A stretch of DNA of 36,867 nt from Chloroflexota bacterium (GTDB lineage Bacteria > Chloroflexota > Anaerolineae > VGOG01), in assembly GCA_016875995.1 (NCBI GenBank), contig VGOG01000011.1, forward strand, positions 1 to 36,867, read 5' to 3'. Below, piece after piece: positions 28,713 to 36,867 of this stretch. Position 1 is the first letter of the stretch; every line of letters starts with the position of its first letter. Made by a program: the position numbers and the translations under genes. Below the pieces are notes generated by a model. The model had not been told where the DNA came from, made no database searches, and worked only from the letters and a program-made list of their open reading frames with translations.

Positions 28713-31700
28713 TCAGGCCATGGACTTGCCGATCTCCTTCAACTCCTTGACCACCTCCTCCGGCAGGAGGGCCGGCTCGACGCCCAGCAGCCTGCAGGTC
28801 ATGAGTTTGTGGGCGGTGATCTCGATGATCTCGGACATGTCGGCGGCCCGTCGCAGGCTGGAGCCGGCCACCACCAGGCCGTGGTTCTGCATCAGCACGC
28901 CCAGACCGTGCTGGAGCATGGCCTGGGCGACTTCCTTGCCCAACTGGTCCGTGCCCGGCATGATGAAGGGCACCACCGGGATGTCGCCGAAGAAGGCTGC
29001 ATCGGCGGAGATCGGTTGGAAGTGCGTGCCGGTCAAAGCCATCAAGGTAGCATAGGGGGCATGGGTGTGGATGACAGCACTGATGTCGGGCATGTTCTTG
29101 TAAATTTCGCAGTGAACGCGCCGCTCGCTGGAGGCGGTATAGTCGGTCTCGTTGAGGATTTTGCCGTCCAGGTCAATGCGCACCAACACGTCTAGATGCA
29201 GGTCGCCCTTGAAGATGGCATTGGGGGTGATCCAGATCTCGTTCGGGTTGTCGTCGCAGCGGGCGCTGATATTGCCGCCGGTGGAGGTGATCAACCCCTT
29301 GGCATACAGCTCGTTGGCGACCTGCAAGATCTGGTCGCGCACGTCGTTGGCCCTGGGTACAGCGGCTACGGCCGGTGCATATACGACCGTTTGCCCGACA
29401 GCCGGGGCAGGCGCGGCGGCAGGGGCCGGAGCGGCGGCAATCTTGGTCAGGTCGCCCGGATCACCGACCCTGGCACGCGCCTCGCTGTATAGGCGAGACA
29501 TGTTGCCCTGGATGCGCATGAAGGCCATGGCCTTGCCGGTGTCGCCGGAGAAGGAAAGCTTGCCACTCGTAGCAGCCTTGGTGGCATTGACCCGGCCGGT
29601 GAACATCCCATCCAGGATGTCGGCGGCCATCTTGAGCCTGACGTCCGGCTCACGCGGCGGATTGCCCAGCCCGGCGTCTACCTGGCCGTCAATGAAGCTC
29701 AGGAAGAACGCCTGGTCTATGTCCTTCACGGTAAACAGGAAGACCACGTTCTTGCCCCTGGCAAAGCTGGCCATCGCCGGGTCGGCGGTGATTGCAGCCG
29801 TGAACTCTTTCAGGATGGCGACCATCTTCTGGCGGCCGGCGCTATGCGCGGCGGGGACCGCCTGAGCGGCGACCGCGGCCAGGGTGGATGGGAGAGGGGC
29901 CGAAGTGGCTGGCGCGGCGGCAGGCGCGGCCGGGACACCTGATTGCGTCAGGTGACCGGGATCACCAACCCTGGCACGCGCCTCGCTCTTTCCCCTGGCA
30001 AAGCTGGCCATCTCCTTGTCTGCGGCGATGCGAGTGGTGAATTTCTTTAGAATGGCGGTCATTTTCTGGCGTACGGTATTCGTGTCCATGCTTGGAACCT
30101 TTTCGGTCAGCACCGCCGGCTGCGGGACGGCGGCGGGTAGGGGAGCGGCCCGGGTTTCAGCGGCCTTTTCCTTCTGGGCGGCCACGTCCAGGTCAGTCGC
30201 GCCTGGGCCAGGGCCAGCGGCGCGCTCCTGCAGCCTGGCCTCGTCCATCCGGCGGGCCCCCAGCCAACTGAATGATTCGAGGGCGGCCGGGTTGAGGATG
30301 TACTTCGGGCGCTGGCCGGCCAGCAGCAGCTTGATCTCGTTGTAGATGATCTCGCCCTGGTGGGCGGCCACCTCCTGGGTGTTGCCGGCCACGTGCGGGG
30401 TGGCGATCACATTGGGGAAAGCCAGCAGTGGATCGTCGGCGCCCGGCGGCTCGACCGGGAAGACATCCGTGGCGAAGCCGCCCAGCTTGCCGGACTGCAG
30501 CGCGGAGAGCAGCGCCTCCTGGTTGATCAGCGCCGCCCGGGCAGTGTTGACCAGGAAGGCGCCCGGCTTCATGCGCTCGAAGGCGGCCGCGTTCAGCATG
30601 CCCCGGGTCTCATCCGTGACCGCAGCGTGCAGGCTGACGAAGTCGCTCTCGGCCAGCAGGCGCTCGAAGGAGACCTTCTCGGCGCCCATCAGGGCGGCTC
30701 CTTCGGCGCTGACGAACGGATCGAAAAGCAGCACACGCGCCCCGAAGGGCAGGAGCCGGGCGGCCACCTTGCGGCCGACGGCGCCGCCGCCGATCAGGCC
30801 GATCGTCTTGCGCCACAGCTCAACCCCCAGGAACTCTTCGTGGGCCTGGCCCAGGCGGCCCAGGTCGCCGGCCTCCCCGCCAGGCTGGCGCAGGAAGGAC
30901 GAAGCACCCTGCAGCCGGCGGGCCAGCATAAGCAGGAACCCCAGCGTCAGGTCGGCGACTGCGTCCGCGTTGCGGGCGGGTGTATTGGCGACCGGCACGC
31001 CGGCCGCCGTGCAGGCTTCGATATCCACGTTGACCGGGTTGCCGCGGCAGACCACCACCAGACGCAGGTCGGGCAGCTTGAGCAGGCAGGCGGCGTCAAC
31101 GATGTCCACCTCGGTCACGAACACCTGGTAGCCTTGCAGTGCCTTGACCAGGTCGTCGCCGGTCAATAAGATGCCTTCGGTGCGATAGGGTTTGTAGGTC
31201 ACCTCGCCGATCTCGCCCAACTGCTTCAGGGCCAGCTCATCCACCTCGGCGGCGATGTAGATCTTCGGGCGGAAGGAAGCCGCCGCCGATCCGCCCTCGC
31301 CGGCCAGCGTCCCGGAAAGCATGACCTGGGTGATCTGCGTGGCGGCCGCACTGTCGGCTGGGCGGCGCTCCTGGCGCAGCGACTGCCAGTCGGCGTACAG
31401 CGCCTGGTAGGTGGACGAGAGCTGCGGGTCGGGCTGGTGCTCGCGTGCCGGGCGGGCCAGGGCCTTGGCGCCCGCCGCCAGGTTGGGGAAGAGACCGGCG
31501 GCCACACCGGCGCAGATAGCTGCCCCCAGGGCCGTGGCTTCCGCCGAGGCGGCCACCCGCACCCGGCAGTTGAGCAAATTGGCGATGGTCGCCGTCCAGA
31601 AGGTCGAGCGGGTGATCCCGCCGCCCAGGCAGACCTCGCCGGGCTTTTGGCCGGAGAGCTGCGCGATCTGGTCCAGGTTGGCGCGCACGGCGTAAGCCAT

Positions 31701-32852
31701 GCCTTCCAGGACGGCGCGCCCCACGTCGGCCCGGCCCTCGTCGCCCAGGCGGGCGATGAGCGAGGAGAAAGTCAGGTTGTCGACCGGGGGCTCGAGCGCC
31801 GAGGCGTTGAAGACCGTCGCCCCGATGGTCGAATGGATGCTGTGTGCGCCGGGAACAGAGGCCTCCGCCTCGGCCGCCAGGCGGGCGACCGGGTTGGGCG
31901 CCTCGGCGTGGAGCAGGCGTGCCACCCATTCCAGGGTGAAGCCCATCTGCCCGGCGTTCGTCTCGAGCACGTACAGGCCGGGGATGACGTGCAGGCCGGT
32001 CCAGATGCGCATTTCCGGGTCAATGGTCAGCTTTTCGACCGCCATTTGGACCGAGGTGGTAGTGCCGGCAATCACACCCACCTGGCCGGAGGCAACCACG
32101 CCTGAGCCAAGCAGGCCGCACTGCGTGTCCGGCCCGCCGACCGCCACCGGGATGCCGGGATGTAGCCCCAGGTTGGCGGCGGCCTCCCTGGTCAGCTTGC
32201 CGAGTCGGCTGCCGGCCGGCTGGAGCGGCGGCAGGACCTTCTCGGACAGGCCCAGGGACTTGATCAGGGCCGAGGCCCACTTGCGGGATTTCAGGTCGAA
32301 CAGCAGGCTCTCGGCCGCCTGGGCCGGCTCGGAGGCCAGCTCGCCGCTCAGCATGTAGCCGACCCAGTCGCTGATCGCCAGGGCGGCATGCAGCTCCTTG
32401 TACTTCTCCGGGCGGACTTCCTTCAGCCACATCAGGCGGGCGGCCATGAAGACCGGGTTGGGGTAATGTCCCGTGATCTTGTAGATCTCCTCGCCGCGCT
32501 CCATCGCCAGGTCCATGCCCTGGTCAACCGCGCGCGTATCGCGGTTGGGTGCCGCCAGCAGCACCCGTCCCTTTTTAGCGATCGCCACCAGGCTGTGGCG
32601 CATGGAGGCGGCGGCCACGCCGGCCACCTGGGCCGGTTCGATCCCGGCCTGGAGCAGGACAGCCCTGGCGCACTCGCCCAGCGTCCGCCAGACCAGGTCG
32701 GTATCCAGCCTGAAGGCAAAACCGCCGGCCTCCGGCTCGGGCGGCAGGCTCCAGGGCCGGAAGACGCTGGTGATTTCCCCCGTGGCGGCGTTGACCAGCA
32801 GGCAGCGTCCCCCGCCGCCACCGACGTCCAATCCCATCAGATACTTTGACAT
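28713..32852 (-). CDS. 1379-aa fusion: FGGY-type sugar kinase + D-2-hydroxyacid dehydrogenase + SCP2-like modules + class II aldolase
   Basis: GLDVGGGGGR/GGPDTQCGLLGSG (kinase); IGLIGGGAVGRKVAARLLPFG/NTARAALINQEALL/TPHVAGNTQE (dehydrogenase); SCP2-like repeats; STGGNISAR/HTHAPYATLMAL/NHGLVVAG (aldolase); uninterrupted frame. Confidence 0.88.
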   Translation of the reverse strand: MSKYLMGLDVGGGGGRCLLVNAATGEITSVFRPWSLPPEPEAGGFAFRLDTDLVWRTLGECARAVLLQAGIEPAQVAGVAAASMRHSLVAIAKKGRVLLAAPNRDTRAVDQGMDLAMERGEEIYKITGHYPNPVFMAARLMWLKEVRPEKYKELHAALAISDWVGYMLSGELASEPAQAAESLLFDLKSRKWASALIKSLGLSEKVLPPLQPAGSRLGKLTREAAANLGLHPGIPVAVGGPDTQCGLLGSGVVASGQVGVIAGTTTSVQMAVEKLTIDPEMRIWTGLHVIPGLYVLETNAGQMGFTLEWVARLLHAEAPNPVARLAAEAEASVPGAHSIHSTIGATVFNASALEPPVDNLTFSSLIARLGDEGRADVGRAVLEGMAYAVRANLDQIAQLSGQKPGEVCLGGGITRSTFWTATIANLLNCRVRVAASAEATALGAAICAGVAAGLFPNLAAGAKALARPAREHQPDPQLSSTYQALYADWQSLRQERRPADSAAATQITQVMLSGTLAGEGGSAAASFRPKIYIAAEVDELALKQLGEIGEVTYKPYRTEGILLTGDDLVKALQGYQVFVTEVDIVDAACLLKLPDLRLVVVCRGNPVNVDIEACTAAGVPVANTPARNADAVADLTLGFLLMLARRLQGASSFLRQPGGEAGDLGRLGQAHEEFLGVELWRKTIGLIGGGAVGRKVAARLLPFGARVLLFDPFVSAEGAALMGAEKVSFERLLAESDFVSLHAAVTDETRGMLNAAAFERMKPGAFLVNTARAALINQEALLSALQSGKLGGFATDVFPVEPPGADDPLLAFPNVIATPHVAGNTQEVAAHQGEIIYNEIKLLLAGQRPKYILNPAALESFSWLGARRMDEARLQERAAGPGPGATDLDVAAQKEKAAETRAAPLPAAVPQPAVLTEKVPSMDTNTVRQKMTAILKKFTTRIAADKEMASFARGKSEARARVGDPGHLTQSGVPAAPAAAPATSAPLPSTLAAVAAQAVPAAHSAGRQKMVAILKEFTAAITADPAMASFARGKNVVFLFTVKDIDQAFFLSFIDGQVDAGLGNPPREPDVRLKMAADILDGMFTGRVNATKAATSGKLSFSGDTGKAMAFMRIQGNMSRLYSEARARVGDPGDLTKIAAAPAPAAAPAPAVGQTVVYAPAVAAVPRANDVRDQILQVANELYAKGLITSTGGNISARCDDNPNEIWITPNAIFKGDLHLDVLVRIDLDGKILNETDYTASSERRVHCEIYKNMPDISAVIHTHAPYATLMALTGTHFQPISADAAFFGDIPVVPFIMPGTDQLGKEVAQAMLQHGLGVLMQNHGLVVAGSSLRRAADMSEIIEITAHKLMTCRLLGVEPALLPEEVVKELKEIGKSMA

Positions 32853-32890
32853 GTCATCTCCTGTCTGGATCGGTATAACCGTTCGGCCCT

Positions 32891-34393
32891 TTATCCGTGC
32901 CTCCTGAAGAGGCTAAGCCGTTCCTTCCAGTTGCCGAACAGGACCTTGATCAACGTGCGCACGAATTCCACTTTCTTTGCCGAATAGGGGAAGCCCATCA
33001 TCTGCCCGCCCAGGCGCGGCCAGGAGATGTGCTGCCAGACGACCATCTCGCGCAGGCCCTCGGCGCCGCGCGTCTTGCCGTAGCCGCTGGCCTTGCGTCC
33101 ACCCCAGCCGACCTCGGCGTAGCCGGTGGAGGTGCCGTGGTCGTTGAGCGCCGCGTCTCCCACCTCCAGCCGGGTCAGCAGACGGCGGCCGCGGGCCACG
33201 TCACGCGTCCACAGGCTGGCGGTCAGGCCGTAGGCGCTGGCATTGGTCAGGCGGATGGCTTCTTCGACATCCTTCACTCTTCGGATTGCGATGAGCGGGC
33301 CGAAGGTCTCCTCGCGCATGACGGCCATCTCCTCGCTGACGTCAACGATGATGGTCGGCGGGAAGAAGCGACCCGCACCGGGGAGCGGATCCCCGCCCAG
33401 CAGCACTCTGGCGCCCATCTGCCTGGCCTCGGCCACCTGCTGTTTCAGGACGTTCATCTGCGCCTCGGTGGTGATGGCGCAGACCTCGTTGGTCGGGTCC
33501 ATCGCCGGGCCGGTGCGCAGGCGGGCCGCCTTCGCCGTCAGTTTTTCGATGAAGGCCGCGGCTGCCGCCTCCTCGACGTAGACGCGCTCGACGGCCAGGC
33601 AGGCCTGACCGGCGTTGAGCAGCGCGCCCCACAGGATGCCCGCGGCGGCCTTGTCGAGGTCGGCGTCCGCCAGGACGATGGCCGCGTCCTTGCCGCCCAG
33701 CTCGAGCGTCAGCGGGACGAGGTGCTCGCCGGCCAGGGCGGCCACCTTGCGCCCGTTGGCGGCGCTGCCGGTGAAGACCAGCTTGTCGATCCCGGCAGCG
33801 ATCAGCGCCCGCCCGGTGGAGGCGTCGCCGGTCACTACCTGGACCAGCCCCTGCGGCAGCCCGGCCAGCCGCGCCAGCTCGCCGACCTTCAGGCCAACCA
33901 GCGGGGTGTATTCCGAGGGCTTCAGCACGGCGGCATTCCCGGCGGCCAGGGCGGCGATCAGCGGTTCCATGCTCAGGGCGAGCGGATAGTTCCAGGGCGA
34001 GATGATCCCGACCACGCCGCGCGGGCGGGCGACGATGCGGTTGGAGCGCAGCACCCCCAGGCGCGGCGAGACCGTACGCGTGCGCAGGATGCCCGCCGCA
34101 TGGCCGCGGTAAAAGTGCAGCAGCTCCAGGGCGGTGACCACCTCGCCGTAGGCCTCCACCTGGTTCTTGCCCTGTTCGGCGACGATGAGCCGGGCGATGG
34201 CATCGGCCTGTTCCACCAGCACCCGGCTGAGCCTTTTCAGTTCGTGCATTCGCTGGCGGACGGTCAGATCCCCCCATGCGGCCTGCGCCGCCCGGGCGGC
34301 CGTCACTGCCGCCTGAACCTGTTCGGGGGTGCAGACCGGCGCCCTCCCCAGTTCCTCCCCCGTAGCTGGATTTCTTGAGATGAGATTTTCCAT
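32891..34393 (-). CDS. Aldehyde dehydrogenase family protein
   Basis: ISPWNYPLALSMEPL, FTGSAANGRKVAALAG, LELGGKDAAIVL, NAGQACLAVERVYV; ATG 34393 with upstream AGGAG. Confidence 0.9.
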   Translation of the reverse strand: MENLISRNPATGEELGRAPVCTPEQVQAAVTAARAAQAAWGDLTVRQRMHELKRLSRVLVEQADAIARLIVAEQGKNQVEAYGEVVTALELLHFYRGHAAGILRTRTVSPRLGVLRSNRIVARPRGVVGIISPWNYPLALSMEPLIAALAAGNAAVLKPSEYTPLVGLKVGELARLAGLPQGLVQVVTGDASTGRALIAAGIDKLVFTGSAANGRKVAALAGEHLVPLTLELGGKDAAIVLADADLDKAAAGILWGALLNAGQACLAVERVYVEEAAAAAFIEKLTAKAARLRTGPAMDPTNEVCAITTEAQMNVLKQQVAEARQMGARVLLGGDPLPGAGRFFPPTIIVDVSEEMAVMREETFGPLIAIRRVKDVEEAIRLTNASAYGLTASLWTRDVARGRRLLTRLEVGDAALNDHGTSTGYAEVGWGGRKASGYGKTRGAEGLREMVVWQHISWPRLGGQMMGFPYSAKKVEFVRTLIKVLFGNWKERLSLFRRHG

Positions 34394-34421
34394 ACGTCTC
34401 CTGGGTGAATGAAAATGGTAA

Positions 34422-34542
34422 TCAGAATCCGGTAGTCTCTGTGCCGCTCTGACGCCATGGGACTTGATCGGCAGGATCGTCAGGTTCACGGTTGCTGAGA
34501 GCCTGCGGCCTTGTCAGCGCCCATGCCCGCCCTGATCGCCGC
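34422..34542. repeat. ~121-bp direct repeat, copy 2
   Basis: tcagaatccggtagtctctgtgccgctctgacgcc...gccctgatcgccgc, near-identical to 23351-23471. Confidence 0.9.
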
Positions 34543-34630
34543 ACCCCGCGACCCGAGGTGACGCCCCACTGAAAGCAGGATGGCTTCGGCCATGACCGTG
34601 CTGGCGGAAACCACACAGGACTTGGGGCGC

Positions 34631-34930
34631 TCAATCCGTATCGAAAGCTGCCAACGCCACGGGCAAGACCTGCGTTACGCCATGTCCGGCCGCCGGCAAG
34701 CCAATCAGGATGGCGCTAATGACTTCCTCGCGCGTTGCGCCCGCTTGCTTGGCGACTTGGACATGAAAGGGGATACCGCTTTCCAATCGCAAAGCCGCCA
34801 ACACAGCCAGGTATGCCAGAGCCGCCGTTTTCTTGTCCAGCGCGCTGGCTTGAGCAAGTCCTTGTACCATGCCGCCCCAGGCTTGCGCCTGTTGGGGGGC
34901 TTGGCTCATGAAGGTTTGAAACATAACCAA
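34631..34930 (-). CDS. Carboxymuconolactone decarboxylase/AhpD-like protein
   Basis: GLAQASALDKKTAALAYLAVLAALRLESGIPFHVQVAKQAGATREEVISAILIGLPAAG; start may be the ATG encoding MFQTF. Confidence 0.7.
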   Translation of the reverse strand: MVMFQTFMSQAPQQAQAWGGMVQGLAQASALDKKTAALAYLAVLAALRLESGIPFHVQVAKQAGATREEVISAILIGLPAAGHGVTQVLPVALAAFDTD

Positions 34931-34984
34931 ATCAAACCGCGATACAAGGCCGCGAAGCGGCGTCGCCTGCAGCGGGGGTTAGGC
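34921..34984 (-). other. attC-like integron recombination site 4 (weaker)
   Basis: Minus strand GCCTAACCCCCGCTGCAGGCGACGCCGCTTCGCGGCCTTGTATCGCGGTTTGATTTGGTTATGT; canonical GCCTAAC end and GCCGC-TTC-GCGGC hairpin, poor pairing elsewhere. Confidence 0.5.
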
Positions 34985-35018
34985 CGCCCAGTATTGTCAG
35001 CCCGTGTCAGTGCATCGC

Positions 35019-35540
35019 TCAATCACGCGGCCCAGCCTGTTCAAGAGGCTCGTGTTCAGCGAGGAACCTCTCAATGTCGTCGATGAACGCGACCGTGGCT
35101 TTTTCGATGGACGCGGTCAAAGCGTCTGAGTCGTTGAGGTCGAAATCTGTGGCCAGGTCGCATTCAAGAATCGAGTCGATACCTTTCGCTGGCGTGACAA
35201 CACGGTACTCGGGCCACTGGCTGTCTTTGAACAACTCCCAATACTGCCGCTGAACCTTCCGGTTGCTTCCCGCCAGCCAAGCTTCGAATCTGAATGCGTC
35301 GTAGTTGAAGACGATTGCGATTTTTAGGCCGCGATGCTTGAGCGACGGCGGAACGAGGGCAAAGTAAGTCATGTCCATATACCCCTGATAGAGACCAGAT
35401 ACGGCGAAACCCGCGTAGCTGTTGTTGAAGTGCGTTCGCAAACCCATCATGTAAGAGAGTAGTGCTCTGTACGCCTTCTGAATCGATCCTTTTCCGAGTT
35501 GCCCCCGCAACTCCTCCATGTCTTCCTGTATCGAGTGCAT
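35019..35540 (-). CDS. DUF7000-like protein of unknown function
   Basis: AYRALLSYMMGLRTHFNNSYAGFAVSGLYQGYMDMTYFALVPPSLKHRGLKIAIVFNYDAFRFEAWL; AAAGGAG before ATG 35540. Confidence 0.6.
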   Translation of the reverse strand: MHSIQEDMEELRGQLGKGSIQKAYRALLSYMMGLRTHFNNSYAGFAVSGLYQGYMDMTYFALVPPSLKHRGLKIAIVFNYDAFRFEAWLAGSNRKVQRQYWELFKDSQWPEYRVVTPAKGIDSILECDLATDFDLNDSDALTASIEKATVAFIDDIERFLAEHEPLEQAGPRD

Positions 35541-35618
35541 GCTTGGCTCCTTTCTCATCTGCGCAACCCTCGCGGGAGGACTCCGAAGGACGGGCACTAA
35601 CGGACCGTGCTTCAGCCG

Positions 35619-35839
35619 CACGATGTCCTTTATCCGGCAACATTATCTCTATCTTTTCCCCAGGCTCTTGGAAGACAGCCGCTTTAACCGCCGCCGTCGG
35701 GAATTGGCCTCGGTCATCGAGGCCGTCCGCCAACTCCTCCGCAATCAGGAGATGGACCCCGAAGACAGGCTACGCACCGGCGTTTGTGTGCCCCTACATG
35801 CGCGGTTGGCAATGCACCACGGTCTTCGGGCCAGAGGGT
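35619..35839 (+). pseudogene. Degenerate transposase relic (IS982-like), copy B
   Basis: Near-identical to parts of 17380-17500 with different deletions; MSFIRQHYLYLFPRLLEDSRFNRRRRELASVIEAVRQLL. Confidence 0.8.
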
Positions 35840-35870
35840 AGAACTCTCCCCTCGTTCCTTTGCCCTACCG

Positions 35871-36867
35871 CTACAACAGTGCCTCGCTACAGATGATGCG
35901 CGGAATCAACGGCGCTTCCTCGGCTCGATCAACAACGGTGCGGTGAGTTTCCTCCAGGTTGTAGTCCCGCACGATGCGCAATAGTTGCTCGATCAGAGCC
36001 TGGCCGGTGATCTGGCTGCGCCGCAGGTTGTTGAGCTCACGATGGGCACGAGCGGTCAAGGGGACGGTGCTTAAGATCTCGGACAGGAAAGCCAGCCGAG
36101 CTTTCTCCTCTGGGTCCTCCTCAGCATCGAAGATGAGGCGCAGTTCGGCCAGGGCGTAGTCGCGACCCAGGGCGGCGCCCACCCTGTGGCGGATCTCGGC
36201 CTCGCGAGCCCGCACCTCGGCGTCGAAGTCGCGCTTGACGGCGGCGATGCGCTCGTTAATGCCAACGGGCAGCGCCAGGGTGGGCTCGTCCTCCTCGCAG
36301 CGGATGGCGCGGATGGCCTGCTGAGGATCCGCCGTGCGATGGCCCCGTTCATCAACCAGGTAGAGGCGCTGATAGCTGCCGGCCTGGCAGAAGACGAACA
36401 GGCCAGGTTCACCAACGGACTGGCGCGCGCTGCGGACGCCGTCGGGCATGGTGGCGATCTCCTGAAAGCGGTCGGGGTCGGTGCGCTGCAGTTGGCGGAT
36501 GAGCTCTTCGGCCTCCAGCAGGCTGAAGATGTCGGGCTCAGGCTCGTCGTCCAGGACGCTGGGATCGCCCCGATAGATGGCGTACATGGCCTCCTCGTTG
36601 ATCTGCTCGCTCTTGTGCAGCACAGGGGCATCCTCGCCGATGGTGCGGTGGATGTCGGCGATGCGGCGCTCCAGACGTTGCTCGATGCCCAGCTCGCGCT
36701 CCAGGCCGGTCTCAGGGAGGAAGTTGTAGGCATAGATCGTATCGTGCTCAGTGCCGATGCGGTCCACGCGGCCCACGCGCTGGATGAGGCGGATGGGGTT
36801 CCAATGCAGGTCGTAATTGACGACGTGGTTGGCGTCCTGCAGGTTGAGGCCCTCGCTCAGGACGTCG
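35871..36867 (-). CDS. SNF2-family helicase, C-terminal part (5' end outside window)
   Basis: [42 protein letters not shown] = helicase motifs V/VI, in frame to the right edge. Confidence 0.88.
   Translation of the reverse strand, partial: DVLSEGLNLQDANHVVNYDLHWNPIRLIQRVGRVDRIGTEHDTIYAYNFLPETGLERELGIEQRLERRIADIHRTIGEDAPVLHKSEQINEEAMYAIYRGDPSVLDDEPEPDIFSLLEAEELIRQLQRTDPDRFQEIATMPDGVRSARQSVGEPGLFVFCQAGSYQRLYLVDERGHRTADPQQAIRAIRCEEDEPTLALPVGINERIAAVKRDFDAEVRAREAEIRHRVGAALGRDYALAELRLIFDAEEDPEEKARLAFLSEILSTVPLTARAHRELNNLRRSQITGQALIEQLLRIVRDYNLEETHRTVVDRAEEAPLIPRIICSEALL

Noticed and set aside
32897-34378. 493-aa plus-strand ORF opposite the aldehyde dehydrogenase
   Set aside because: Low-complexity composition (Gly/Gln/Ala/Arg-rich), no motifs; antisense of a well-supported ALDH
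35871-36867. Naming the helicase drmD (DISARM)
   Set aside because: Only the C-terminal third is visible and no other DISARM gene is in the window
1-36867. tRNA, rRNA or integrase genes
   Set aside because: None recognised on either strand by reading; the attC-like sites have no intI in this window

Overview
High-GC bacterial window, probably environmental and Chloroflexota/Anaerolineae-like; that guess rests only on repeat style and gene content. It is a mosaic of five parts. (1) 1-10.9 kb, + strand: a BREX-like defence operon with the 3' part of a PglX-type N6-adenine methyltransferase (cut by the window start), an AlbA_2/Schlafen-like ATPase-regulator, PglZ, BrxL, a small stand-alone sigma-70 region-4 protein and an RNase J-like MBL/beta-CASP hydrolase. 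(2) 11.1-15.5 kb: a decayed transposase, then a tightly overlapping minus-strand operon (ICMT-like, SRPBCC, YoaP-like GNAT, GNAT, alpha/beta hydrolase) whose first gene is beheaded by another transposase relic. (3) 15.5-19.9 kb: an array resembling integron gene cassettes on the minus strand, with three attC-like sites read by eye and no integrase in view. A fourth, weaker site lies at 34.9 kb. (4) 20.4-34.5 kb: a broken ABC ATPase, an FAD oxidoreductase, a GH29 fucosidase, then an ~11 kb block between two ~121-bp direct repeats. That block holds a transporter, a hydrolase, a GH38-like enzyme, an unusual 1379-aa kinase + 2-hydroxyacid dehydrogenase + SCP2 + class II aldolase fusion, and an aldehyde dehydrogenase. 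(5) Right edge: a decayed transposase copy and the C-terminus of an SNF2-type helicase that runs out of the window. All family names come from motif recognition by eye; no database search was run.
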